Of a DNA stretch of 64,000 nt, positions 44,342 through 52,713 are shown piece by piece (position 1 is the stretch's first letter; the number at the start of each line of letters is the position of its first letter). This DNA is from CAYLRY01 sp964386535 (GTDB lineage Bacteria; Chloroflexota; Dehalococcoidia; Dehalococcoidales; UBA3254): assembly GCA_964386535.1 (NCBI GenBank), contig CAYLRY010000003.1:1-64000 (forward strand). Reading direction: 5' to 3'. Below the pieces are notes generated by a model. That model made no database searches. It saw only the letters and a program-made list of their open reading frames with translations, and was not told where the DNA came from. A program made the position numbers and the translations under genes.

Positions 44342-45628
44342 GTGCCGGAAGATAATCCAGGAACATTAATCCAGGGGAGAGAACCTTTTGTTATTATGGC
44401 CAAACCGGTAGGTCCGGTATGTAACTTGAAATGTAATTACTGCTATTACCTGGAAACCGCTCAACTATATACTCTACCACATCAGTTTAGAATGCCGGAT
44501 GATTTACTGGAGACTTTCATCCGGCAATACATAACAGCCAGCCCGGGACCCGAAGTATTATTTGTCTGGCACGGCGGTGAACCAACCCTGGCCGGGATCG
44601 ATTTTTACCGGCGTGCTGTAGAGCTGCAAAAACAATACCTCCCTGAGGGATGGAGTTGCTGGAACAACCTCCAGACAAATGGCCTTCTTTTAGACGAGGA
44701 GTGGTGCGCATTTCTGGCAGATTCTCACTTTGATGTAGGGCTTAGCATAGATGGTACGCAAAGGCTGCATGATGCTTTTCGTAAAGATCTAACTGGTAAC
44801 GGTACTTATGAACAGGTAGTTGCAGTTGTCCACCGTTTACAGTCTCGAGGTATCCAGCCTGATCTACTTTGCGTAGTGACGGCCGTTGCGGCTGAGGAAC
44901 CTGTTGGAATTTACCGAGCATTGAGAGACCTGAATACCGGATGGATCCAGTTTATACCCTTAGTACGGCGTTTGCCCGGCGGACATATATCAGAGGAAAC
45001 TATAACAGGTGAGGCATATGGAAATTTCCTGAGCAGAGTTTTCGATGACTGGCTCTACCACGACTTCGGGAAGATAAACATACAGTTCTTTGCGGAGATG
45101 ATGCTGGTATGGTCAGGGGGTACTGCCAGTGTCTGCTGGATGGCACCCACTTGCGGACGCGTGTTAATTGTTGAACATGATGGCAGCGTCTATTCCTGTG
45201 ATCACTTTGTTAATCCTGAGCACCGCATCGGAGAACTGGGAACATCTTCTTTAAGCGAACTGGTTAATTCACCTGCACAGCAGCGTTTTGGCAATGATAA
45301 AAGAGACAAGCTTCCGGCGGTTTGTCGCTCCTGTCGCTGGCTTGAGGTGTGCCGTGGAGGATGTCCCAAAGACCGCTTCGCCCTGGCTGTGGATGGCCAA
45401 CCCGGCCTTAACTACCTCTGCGGCGGTCTGAGACAATTCTACGCCCATGCGGAAAAGCCGTTGAGAAAAGTCGTAGAACGCATGAAACAAGGGCTCACTT
45501 CAGAGGCGATAAGGGCAGAATTGCGCAAGGAATCCTTATCCCGCTGGAAAGGCATCGGACGAAACGATCCATGCCCCTGCGGAAGCGGTCGTAAAGCCAA
45601 AAATTGTTGCTGGTTTCAACGGCCGTGA
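44342..45628 (+). CDS. Anaerobic sulfatase-maturase-like radical SAM/SPASM enzyme with SEC-C tail
   Basis: 428 residues. PVGPVCNLKCNYCYYLE carries the CxxxCxxC cluster motif in the anSME setting. FVWHGGEPTLAGIDFYR is the SAM-binding GGE phrase and NNLQTNGLLLDEEW the next strand. SPASM cysteines appear as SCDHFV and CRSCRWLEVCRGGCPKDR (about 330-345). The final 20 residues, NDPCPCGSGRKAKNCC, are a SEC-C zinc motif. anSMEs convert Cys or Ser of a sulfatase to formylglycine. No sulfatase gene is in the window, so the client protein is distant or different. GTG start at 44342 after GAGGTAAGGA. Confidence 0.88.
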   Translation: MPEDNPGTLIQGREPFVIMAKPVGPVCNLKCNYCYYLETAQLYTLPHQFRMPDDLLETFIRQYITASPGPEVLFVWHGGEPTLAGIDFYRRAVELQKQYLPEGWSCWNNLQTNGLLLDEEWCAFLADSHFDVGLSIDGTQRLHDAFRKDLTGNGTYEQVVAVVHRLQSRGIQPDLLCVVTAVAAEEPVGIYRALRDLNTGWIQFIPLVRRLPGGHISEETITGEAYGNFLSRVFDDWLYHDFGKINIQFFAEMMLVWSGGTASVCWMAPTCGRVLIVEHDGSVYSCDHFVNPEHRIGELGTSSLSELVNSPAQQRFGNDKRDKLPAVCRSCRWLEVCRGGCPKDRFALAVDGQPGLNYLCGGLRQFYAHAEKPLRKVVERMKQGLTSEAIRAELRKESLSRWKGIGRNDPCPCGSGRKAKNCCWFQRP

Positions 45629-45720
45629 GAGACCCTTCAAATTACGATATTGCTGCGTGAAAATCGCAATTCCTCCGGAGCGGATTTACCTATGCTTTTC
45701 CTAATTTTTATATTATTTAT

Positions 45721-46764
45721 TCAAATCTGAAATACCGCAGGACTACCAGAGGAAATTGCGTAATAGTTTCCCCATCTGGGATGTCTCTGTGCTGCCATGG
45801 ATATCAGGCCGCTTAAAAAATTATCATAAGAATAACCTGCGTATTCCGCAGCAGCTATCGTGCTGGTATCCGGACAGATATCGGCATTCGGATTTACGTC
45901 CAGTATATAAAATAAACCATCTCTCATCCGGATATCTATCCGTGCATAATCCCGGCAGCCGGATATATAATAAGCGCTTTTACACACGTTTTCCAGGTCG
46001 CTCAGTTCGCTTTTATTAAGAGGCGCCGGTAAAACGGTTTTGATCTGTTTATATTGCTCTGATTCCGGAACAAACTTGGATTCATATGTACACAGCCGGT
46101 CCTGCCCTTTCTCAAATAATGAAAATTCCATCTCCGCGGGCGGCAGCATTTCAATCTTGCCATTGCCCCAGAGTGATACATGCAATTCACGTCCGTCAAT
46201 AAAATCTTCTACCAGGGCGGGGTGCTGAAACCTTTTAATCACATAGCGGATCCTGGTTTTCAGCGTTTCTTCATATAAAACTACTGCGTTACGGTGGATC
46301 CCTTCACTGCTGTGTTCTCTGGAGGGCTTGACTATGGCCGGAAAACGCCTCCACATAATGGGATAACCTTTCTCATAGACGTCCCATTTGGGGGTCAGAA
46401 TGCCGGCTTCATCCAGAAGTTGTTTGACCCGGCATTTGTCCTGGGTTAAGGCCAATGTGGCCGAACTGGCGCCTGTAAAGGTAAATCCGTGTTCTTCTAG
46501 ATATTTTACTAAAAGCCATTCACTGTGTGGTAACCCGGGTATATTGTCACACCAGTTGAAAATTACGTAATCAAGCGGATCGTAATCTGACATAATGCTG
46601 TCAATATCGTCATTGACTACAGGAACCAGCGTCGTTGGATTTCCTGCTTTCTCGAGTGCATACCTTGCTTGTGAGGTTACCTTAAGTACCTCGAGCTGTT
46701 CATCCTCCGACCACTGTGGATCAAGGGTAAACAGGATTATGACGGGAATTTCGAATATGCGCAT
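45721..46764 (-). CDS. ATP-grasp ligase, D-Ala-D-Ala ligase-like
   Basis: About 347 residues with the ATP-grasp fold: pre-ATP domain (1-110), central domain with FPAIVKPSREHSSEGIHR (phosphate-loop-like Lys and Ser-rich loop), VEDFIDGRELHVSLWGNG, and the Mg-binding end YILDVNPNADICPDTS. It ligates a carboxylate to an amine via an acyl-phosphate. It is not a standard Ddl, because the FTGASSATLALTQDK phrase occurs but Ddl-specific substrate motifs are loose. The ATG at 46764 (MRIFEIPV) has GGGAG at good spacing; 46776 is the alternative. It is divergent from a zinc-metallopeptidase gene, a pairing I recall from other genomes for this type of ligase. Confidence 0.8.
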   Translation of the reverse strand: MRIFEIPVIILFTLDPQWSEDEQLEVLKVTSQARYALEKAGNPTTLVPVVNDDIDSIMSDYDPLDYVIFNWCDNIPGLPHSEWLLVKYLEEHGFTFTGASSATLALTQDKCRVKQLLDEAGILTPKWDVYEKGYPIMWRRFPAIVKPSREHSSEGIHRNAVVLYEETLKTRIRYVIKRFQHPALVEDFIDGRELHVSLWGNGKIEMLPPAEMEFSLFEKGQDRLCTYESKFVPESEQYKQIKTVLPAPLNKSELSDLENVCKSAYYISGCRDYARIDIRMRDGLFYILDVNPNADICPDTSTIAAAEYAGYSYDNFLSGLISMAAQRHPRWGNYYAISSGSPAVFQI

Positions 46765-47218
46765 TTCTACTCCCATTTTGGATTTCCAAGTTCCATATTT
46801 CTCCTTATCAAAGTCAGGCGAAGTAAAAAAACCCGCCGGACCGAATATTCTTCCGTAGTGACAGCAGTAACAATAAATAACCTGGAATTGTGGTTAGCAG
46901 GCGATTTTCAGATAGGCTGGATACATTTTTATTATAACCTGCATGGCTTCGATTATTCAATTATTTTTGATTAAATTTTCAGTAAAAAACGACCGAATTT
47001 GAGATTGATTTTTAGAGGCAGGCAGGCACACTTACTGGGATCCATTCCGAAATATGGTATAATTATTAAGTTGGATATTATGTTTAAAATCAAAATAGAT
47101 CAATTACCTGTCTGGGAGATGCCGCGGCCGACCATTCCAAATGGTTAAAACAATCAAAGCCCCTATCGACTGCTGATATCCAGGGACAAATGGTAAACAA
47201 GGAGAAAAATAGGATTTT
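46765..47218. other. Divergent gap between ATP-grasp and metallopeptidase genes
   Basis: About 450 AT-rich bases that should hold both promoters. I found no clear -35/-10 pair, RNA or repeat. Confidence 0.3.
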
Positions 47219-47914
47219 ATGGAGTCCGATGATTCATCAGGTAGTGAAAAACTGCAAACGCTTTTATCCCGAAAAATCAATGAATTGCCTCTCAAAATCA
47301 AATCCACACACCTTGAAGAGCTGATTTCCCAGCTCTACAGAGAGTTGGATACGGCGGGAATTGACTTTAAGCCGCCAACCTACCTCTCTGATATCTGGGG
47401 TTGCCCAAATGAAGTTCCCACCATTGGTATTCCATTTTACCTTGCTGACTCGTTTCTGAGGAAAATACATGCCCACCTTACCAGGGCGGAAGATGAAGAT
47501 GATCTGACCATTCTGAAGATTCTCAGGCACGAAGCCGGACATGCCTTTAATTATGCCTACCGCCTTTTTGATTATCCTGAATGGCAGAGCCTTTTCGGCT
47601 GCTTTTCACTGCCTTACCGGGATGATTATACACCGGATCCTTTCAGTATACGGTTCGTCAGTCATATCCCGGGATGCTATGCCCAGAAACACCCGGATGA
47701 TGATTTTGCGGAAACCTTCGCCGTTTGGCTGACCCCCTTTTCTAACTGGCAGATGATTTATGCACATACGCCGGCTTTAAACAAATTGCTCTATGTTAAC
47801 CGGATGGTCTCCATCTTTGGCCATAAAGTACCGGTTATTACCGGAGGAAGGCTGGACGTGCCCTATGAAGAAATGCATATTACTCTGGGTGAATGGTATC
47901 AGACAGCCTCCTGA
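47219..47914 (+). CDS. Putative zinc-binding metallopeptidase
   Basis: 231 residues, no signal peptide. LRHEAGHAFNYAYRL holds the HExxH zinc motif (HEAGH, near residue 104) and DDFAETFAVWLTP, about 60 residues later, the likely third ligand Glu and a conserved acidic/aromatic patch. This matches the putative zinc-binding metallopeptidase family of single-domain proteins. The ATG at 47219 is close behind an AGGA. It is divergent from the ATP-grasp gene, so a peptide-tailoring pair (one forming and one cleaving amide bonds) is possible, but no precursor peptide gene was found. Confidence 0.75.
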   Translation: MESDDSSGSEKLQTLLSRKINELPLKIKSTHLEELISQLYRELDTAGIDFKPPTYLSDIWGCPNEVPTIGIPFYLADSFLRKIHAHLTRAEDEDDLTILKILRHEAGHAFNYAYRLFDYPEWQSLFGCFSLPYRDDYTPDPFSIRFVSHIPGCYAQKHPDDDFAETFAVWLTPFSNWQMIYAHTPALNKLLYVNRMVSIFGHKVPVITGGRLDVPYEEMHITLGEWYQTAS

Positions 47915-48151
47915 AACGGGGACTGAAGATCTAATTTTAGAAGAACAGAAGAGCTAAATTATTACTGCTCAAGAATAATACAAAAGCATTCCCTTTTAAG
48001 GGACTTGCTATTATAAAAATATTCTAATATGGAGCCGTGTTAAACCAAATATCGCTTTATATGAGGTTAGTAGCGATTTTAGGACGCCTTTATCCATCAA
48101 ATAGTTTTTCAACTATCTCTAAAAGCAGTCTGATTTACAAGTATATAATCT

Positions 48152-48483
48152 CTAACTAGTATTCAATTGGGCGATTCGCTTTAGGGCTGGCGCCATGATG
48201 GTAGCCAGCATCTTACTGGCGATGCGTAACAATATTTGACCACTGTGGCTTACCACTTTGCCTGTCATGGTGAAGATGGCAAACTCAAGCTGTTTGGGAT
48301 GAGCATTAGCATACTCTTCCGGCAAGGCGGCCTTCTTAAGCAACTCGTGCAGGTTATGGGTGATTACCTGCAGTCTTAGCCAGGCGTTGGTTCCATACTT
48401 GGCACGGGGGAATCTCCCTCCCGCCAGTTCATTAGTCAAAATATCATGTATCTGCTCGTTTGTCCTGCCGGAACATTTCTGTT
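48152..48483 (-). mobile_element. IS1380-family transposase, C-terminal remnant
   Basis: A minus-strand frame of about 110 codons reads CSGRTNEQIHDILTNELAGG, then RLQVITHNLHELLKKAALP and FAIFTMTGKVVSHSGQILLRI, the conserved end of IS1380-type DDE transposases. The N-terminal three quarters, including the first catalytic Asp residues, are absent; a stop lies just upstream of the first codon. No terminal inverted repeats were recognised. It is a dead scrap lying directly beside the toxin-antitoxin operator. Confidence 0.82.
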
Positions 48484-48490
48484 AATATTT

Positions 48491-48518
48491 TATTGGATCA
48501 TGAAATATTAATCCAATA
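48491..48518 (+). promoter_or_regulatory. Inverted-repeat operator of the toxin-antitoxin operon
   Basis: Perfect 8-base arms TATTGGAT and ATCCAATA with a 12-base AT-rich spacer, ending 14 bases before the antitoxin ATG and just ahead of its ribosome site. This is the place where an AbrB-type antitoxin would autoregulate. Confidence 0.6.
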
Positions 48519-48532
48519 ATGGAGGACAATTA

Positions 48533-48817
48533 ATGAGTACGCTGACGAAGCTGACCAGCGGCGGACAGGTAACTCTGCCTAAAGAAATCAGGATGAAAAT
48601 TAATATGCAGCCTGGCGATTTCGTGGAGGTCAACCTTGACGAGGAAGGGCATATAATATTAACTCCTAAAAAGCTCATTGACGCCAGCCAGGCCTACTTC
48701 TGGACTGAAGAATGGCAGGAAGGGGAACGCAAGGCCGACGAGGACATTAAAGCTGGCCGGGTGAAAAAGTTCAGGTCAGCCGCTGATGCGGTAAAGTATC
48801 TTGAGGACAAAGAATAG
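48533..48817 (+). CDS. AbrB/MazE-type antitoxin
   Basis: A 94-residue protein with an N-terminal swapped-hairpin AbrB domain (about residues 3-48: LTKLTSGGQVTLPKEIRMKI then PGDFVEVNLDEEGHIIL) that binds DNA as a dimer. A charged C-terminal tail (about 50-94; EEWQEGERKADEDIKAGRV) would wrap and neutralise the toxin. The ATG at 48533 has GGAGGA nine bases upstream. It is two bases from the toxin gene, a normal antitoxin-first operon. Confidence 0.88.
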   Translation: MSTLTKLTSGGQVTLPKEIRMKINMQPGDFVEVNLDEEGHIILTPKKLIDASQAYFWTEEWQEGERKADEDIKAGRVKKFRSAADAVKYLEDKE

Positions 48818-48819
48818 CT

Positions 48820-49080
48820 GTGGAGATCATCTTCTCTGAGCAATTTGAACAGGCGTATGAGAAGCTTACCGCAGGCGGGAAACAAAGTGTCCGCAAAGGT
48901 CTCAATCTATTGGGTAATAATCCGAGACACCCGGGTCTTCACATTAAGAAAATGAAAGGTAAAAAGGGTATTTGGGAAGCTCGTCCTTCAAAAAAACTGC
49001 GGATGACTTTTGAGATGACTGGAAACACCATCGTCATGCGTAATGTGGGGGAACATGACAGGGTATTGAAAAGACCTTGA
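48820..49080 (+). CDS. RelE/ParE-type toxin
   Basis: An 86-residue basic protein with the RelE fold pattern: beta strand IIFSEQFEQAYEKL at the N-terminus, NNPRHPGLHIKKMKGKKG mid-protein, IWEARPSKKLRMTFEMTG and a final VMRNVGEHDRVLKRP with the conserved GEHD. Related toxins cut mRNA at the ribosome or inhibit gyrase; GEHD is typical of the RelE/YafQ branch. GTG start at 48820 two bases after the antitoxin stop, so translation is coupled. No obvious damage, so probably functional. Confidence 0.85.
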   Translation: MEIIFSEQFEQAYEKLTAGGKQSVRKGLNLLGNNPRHPGLHIKKMKGKKGIWEARPSKKLRMTFEMTGNTIVMRNVGEHDRVLKRP

Positions 49081-49323
49081 TTTGAAAGTGTATCCAAAAG
49101 AGTAATACGGGGAGTGAGATTTCTCCGTTAAATACTACCCTGGTATTAAGACGCTGGCGATAATTCAACATATAGAGACTAGATGAAACAGGTAGGCCAT
49201 TGAAATTTTCAATATTTTCCAGGAAGTTTTATACACAGCCGGATAGGGGATTTCAATTCCTATCAAACACAGTCCGCCAGCCAGCATAATTCCTTTGCAC
49301 AAACTATAATAAATATTTATAGA

Positions 49324-50370
49324 GTGTTTTTGGTAGCTGGTACGGAAGTGCAGGAAAGAAAATTTACTTGTAGCGGCGCCTCTATCAGCGTCTCATCAAT
49401 AAGCAAGCGGTTCGGCAAAGTGCAGGCCCTGGACAACATGAGCCTGTCCGTGCAGCCGGGGATGATTTTTGCCCTGCTGGGGCCGAATGGCTCTGGCAAG
49501 ACCACTCTGGTGCGCATTCTCACTACTTTGCTCAGGCCGGACTCCGGGAGCGCTCATATCGGCGACCTTGATGTGGTCAAAGAAGCCTCAAAGGTACGTC
49601 CTTTGATCGGCCTGGCCGGCCAGTACCCGGCGGTGGATGAGAACCTGACGGGCAGGGAAAACCTGGAGATGATCGGGCAGCTTTACCATATGGGCAGCCT
49701 TAAAGCCCGGGCACGCAGCCTGGAGCTGTTGCAAATCTTCGCCCTGTCTGAAGCGGGCGGCCGCCGGGTCAAAACCTACAGCGGCGGCATGCGGCGCCGC
49801 CTGGACCTGGCAGCCACCCTGGTGGCCAGTCCGCCCATCCTCTTCCTGGATGAACCCACTACCGGTTTGGATCCCCGCAGCCGCCTAGGACTGTGGGAGG
49901 TAATCAGCCGGCAGGCGAAAAACTGCAATACCGTTTTTCTCACCACGCAGTACCTGGAGGAAGCTGACCGGCTGGCCGATAAAATCGCCATCATGGAGAA
50001 CGGCCGGGTTATCAGGCAGGGTACGCCCCAGGAGTTAAAGGAATGCTGCGGCGGCAGCACCCAGGTAAAAATCAAGCTGGCGGATCGAGTCAGTACCCGG
50101 GAGGCCGTGGCCGCCCTGAGTGAAATCAGCCTGGAAAGCGTTCACGTAAACCCCGAGACCAGTGAAATAAGCCTCCCTGCTTCAGATGGTGCCTCCGTGC
50201 TGACAAAAGTGGTCCGCCGCCTGGATGCAGCAGGTATTATAATTGAAGAAATCGGCCTCAAGCAGCCCACTCTTGATGACGTTTTCCTGGCCATTACCGG
50301 TCATGCCGCCCAAAAGACCGGCGAAGAAAAAGAAAAAACCGATCAGCCGCCAGGCGGGGATATTATTTGA
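49324..50370 (+). CDS. ABC transporter ATP-binding protein, DrrA-like
   Basis: 348 residues, complete ABC ATPase: Walker A LLGPNGSGKTT (about residue 50), Q-loop in GLAGQYPAVDENLTGRENL, signature YSGGMRRRLDLAA, Walker B ILFLDEPTTGLDP, and H-loop replaced by Gln in FLTTQYLEEAD, the usual DrrA form. The extra C-terminal domain (about 240-330) is also DrrA-like. Drr pairs export daunorubicin-like drugs or lipids. GTG start at 49324; a GTG at 49348 is possible. Base composition is visibly GC-richer than its flanks, as is that of the permease, suggesting recent transfer, perhaps from an actinobacterium. Confidence 0.9.
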   Translation: MFLVAGTEVQERKFTCSGASISVSSISKRFGKVQALDNMSLSVQPGMIFALLGPNGSGKTTLVRILTTLLRPDSGSAHIGDLDVVKEASKVRPLIGLAGQYPAVDENLTGRENLEMIGQLYHMGSLKARARSLELLQIFALSEAGGRRVKTYSGGMRRRLDLAATLVASPPILFLDEPTTGLDPRSRLGLWEVISRQAKNCNTVFLTTQYLEEADRLADKIAIMENGRVIRQGTPQELKECCGGSTQVKIKLADRVSTREAVAALSEISLESVHVNPETSEISLPASDGASVLTKVVRRLDAAGIIIEEIGLKQPTLDDVFLAITGHAAQKTGEEKEKTDQPPGGDII

Positions 50371-51140
50371 GCGCAAAAATCAGAGAAACCATATCAGATA
50401 TCATCGTCATGACGCGGCGGGATGTCCTCAGATATCTCAGGCTGCCGCAATTACTGGTCTTCAACGCCCTGCTTAATGTGGTGCTACTGCTGCTTTTCAA
50501 CTACGTATTCGGCGGCGCCATTAATACCGGGGGTTTAAAATATATACAATATTTCCTCCCTGGTTTTCTGGCGCAAACGGTCGTCTTCGGCTCCACCCAA
50601 ACCAGTGTGGGCATAGCGGAAGACCTATCGAAAGGACTGATTGACCGTTTCCGTTCTCTGCCCATGGCACGAGCTGCCTTTATTTCCGGCCGGGTGCTGG
50701 CGGACGCTCTGCGCTATTTAATCCTCGTGATACTCATTATTGTGGTGGGACTGGCCATGGGCTTTCGCTTTGATAACGGGGCCGTTCCCGCTGTGACGGC
50801 AGTAGCCCTGATTCTCTTGTTCGGCATAGCCCTGACCTGGGTAGGGGTATTTATCGGAACATCGGTTAAAGATACCGAGACAGCCCAGGTGGCCGGGTTT
50901 GTCTGGGTGTTTCCTCTGGTTTTCGCCAGCTCTTTATATGTTCCCATAGAGACCATGCCCGGCTGGCTCCAGGCCTTTGCCAAAGTGAATCCGGTCAGCC
51001 CCATGGTAGATACAGTCCGCGCCCTATCGCTGGGTGGCAACGTGTTTGATCCACTCTGGAAAATCCTGGCCTGGGACGCGGCGATCATGGCGATATTTAT
51101 CCCCCTGGCCCTGCGGCGCTATAAGCAACTGGGCCAGTGA
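50367..51140 (+). CDS. ABC-2 type permease, DrrB-like
   Basis: 257 residues with six predicted membrane helices; IQYFLPGFLAQTVVFGSTQT and GLIDRFRSLPMARAAFISGR are the ABC-2 permease core phrases that contact the ATPase. The TTG at 50367 overlaps the stop of the ATPase gene, so the subunits are translationally coupled. The unit forms a two-gene exporter for a hydrophobic compound or lipid. GC-rich like its partner. The degenerate heliorhodopsin follows 75 bases downstream. Confidence 0.88.
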   Translation: MSAKIRETISDIIVMTRRDVLRYLRLPQLLVFNALLNVVLLLLFNYVFGGAINTGGLKYIQYFLPGFLAQTVVFGSTQTSVGIAEDLSKGLIDRFRSLPMARAAFISGRVLADALRYLILVILIIVVGLAMGFRFDNGAVPAVTAVALILLFGIALTWVGVFIGTSVKDTETAQVAGFVWVFPLVFASSLYVPIETMPGWLQAFAKVNPVSPMVDTVRALSLGGNVFDPLWKILAWDAAIMAIFIPLALRRYKQLGQ

Positions 51141-51215
51141 AAAATTGAATATATGAAAAAGACTTCCGAAATCTTTTCCACGAATATGTCACCTGGAAAA
51201 TTTGGGGGGAATTTT

Positions 51216-51684
51216 ATGAACATTATTAAAGAAACCCGCAGGCTTCGTTTTTACAATGTCTTTATGGGGATTTTGTACTTTATCCATATATGATATTATA
51301 GCCCTGATAGGACTGTTTAGCCTGACGACCTTAATGAACCTTTTTGGCCTGCTGATGGAGCAGCAAAAATGGGGTTCGGATAAACTGAATTGGATGGCCT
51401 TTTATATAGGATGTATAGTTGGTATAATTCCATGGATTTCTATTTCCATTTATTTTTTTGGTTCTGCCTCAACTGGTAAAATGCCTCTCTTCGTGTACTT
51501 TGTTTTGATATCTATCTTTATTCTCTTTTGTAGCTTTGCACTCAACATGTTTTTTCAATATAAAAGATGGGGACCCTGGCGGCACTATCTCTTCGGAGAA
51601 AAAGTCTATATTTCATTTCTTATAACTAAGAGTGCCCTGGCCTGGCAGGTGTTTTACGGCACTTTAAATCGTTCTATGTATTAG
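51216..51684 (+). pseudogene. Heliorhodopsin gene with internal deletion and frameshift
   Basis: A true start (ATG 51216, GGGGGGA ribosome site) opens a 25-codon frame, MNIIKETRRLRFYNVFMGIL then YFIHI and TGA at 51291. It matches the N-terminus and early TM1 of heliorhodopsins. From about 51283 a second frame runs to 51684: YDIIALIGLFSLTTLMNLFG (TM4), FYIGCIVGIIPWISISIYF (TM5), a TM6 segment, YLFGEKVYISFLITKSALAW (TM7). The Lys at 51628-51630 is the retinal-binding residue. Against the known family (about 250 residues) roughly 100 residues are missing: the rest of TM1, TM2 and TM3 with its counterion Glu. It cannot make a functional photoreceptor. Confidence 0.85.
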
Positions 51685-51720
51685 TTTGCGGCTTTTCTTT
51701 GAATAAATTAATAGATGTCC

Positions 51721-52662
51721 TTAAATCTTTCTATTCTGGTGTCGAGATCCCAGAAGATCACGTAAAGCTTGTTCCAGGTCAGGGAATTTGAAAACGAATC
51801 CGTTGTCCTCCAGTACCCTGGGTAAAACCCTCTGACCATTAACAAAAACCGAAGAGAATTGACCCAGCATTATTTGTAAAGCCAGCCCGGGTACAGGTGG
51901 CGCCCAGTTACCCCTGCCCGTGGTTTTCGTCAATATCTTCAATATCTCTCTATTGCGCACGGGATTCGGGGAGGTGATATTGACTGGTCCACTTACCGCA
52001 GGCGTGTTAATAAGAAAAAGAATTGCCCTCGCCAGATCCAGTTCGTGCACCCAGGAGATCCACTGCTCCCCGCTGCCCCAGTGGCTTCCAAGGTGAAATC
52101 TGACCAGAGTTGCCAGCTTTGGCAAAGCCCCCCCGTACATACCCAGTACATGCCCGAGACGGCATATTACCAGCCTGGCTCCTGAGTCCCCGGCCGGCTG
52201 TGCGGCAGCTTCCCATTTTGCCGCTACCTGCGCTATAAAATCCTGTCCTGCTGGATTATTCTCCATAAGTAAATCTTCTTGATGGAAACCGTAGTAACCC
52301 ACCCCTGATACGCTGATAAAGTGCTTTACCTGGCCCCGTTGTTTCCTGATGGCTTCAACTATATTCCTGGTGGTCAGGATCCGGCTGTCTAGTATCTCCT
52401 TCTTTCCCCTTTTGTTCCAACGCCTGAAAATGGAAGCACCGGTCAGATTTATTACCACCTCATGACCGGAAATTCTGTCTTGCCATTCACCGGGTTTTAA
52501 CACGTCAGCCTGAAAAACAGATATGTTGTCCTGGAGAAAAGGACCCGGAGTGGGATTACGAGATAAAATGGATATAGAGTGACCTGCAGCCAGCAGGGTT
52601 CTGGACAAAGTTTTGCCGATGAAACCGGTGCCGCCAATGATCAGTATTCTTAATTTATTCAT
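51721..52662 (-). CDS. TIGR01777 family NAD-dependent epimerase/dehydratase-like protein
   Basis: A 313-residue extended SDR. RILIIGGTGFIGKTLSRTL is the N-terminal nucleotide-binding GxxGxxG; VVINLTGASIFRRWNKRGKK is the TIGR01777 signature; SVSGVGYYG and ICRLGHVLGMYGGALP follow; the DUF1731 C-terminal end is present (NGQRVLPRVLEDNGFVFKFP). The family reaction is not established in general; members bind NAD(P). The ATG at 52662 is ordinary. It is convergent with the heliorhodopsin remnant and divergent from the DUF2071 gene. Confidence 0.88.
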   Translation of the reverse strand: MNKLRILIIGGTGFIGKTLSRTLLAAGHSISILSRNPTPGPFLQDNISVFQADVLKPGEWQDRISGHEVVINLTGASIFRRWNKRGKKEILDSRILTTRNIVEAIRKQRGQVKHFISVSGVGYYGFHQEDLLMENNPAGQDFIAQVAAKWEAAAQPAGDSGARLVICRLGHVLGMYGGALPKLATLVRFHLGSHWGSGEQWISWVHELDLARAILFLINTPAVSGPVNITSPNPVRNREILKILTKTTGRGNWAPPVPGLALQIMLGQFSSVFVNGQRVLPRVLEDNGFVFKFPDLEQALRDLLGSRHQNRKI

Positions 52663-52713
52663 TCGGTTTAATTATACTCTGGCGGTTGGCAGCAGGATAC
52701 TGGAAATTTGAAA

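Noticed and set aside
51285..51320. UGA at 51291-51293 in the heliorhodopsin N-terminal frame as a selenocysteine codon
   Set aside because: The frame closes again after a few codons and the rest of the protein is in a different frame, so this is deletion plus frameshift rather than recoding.
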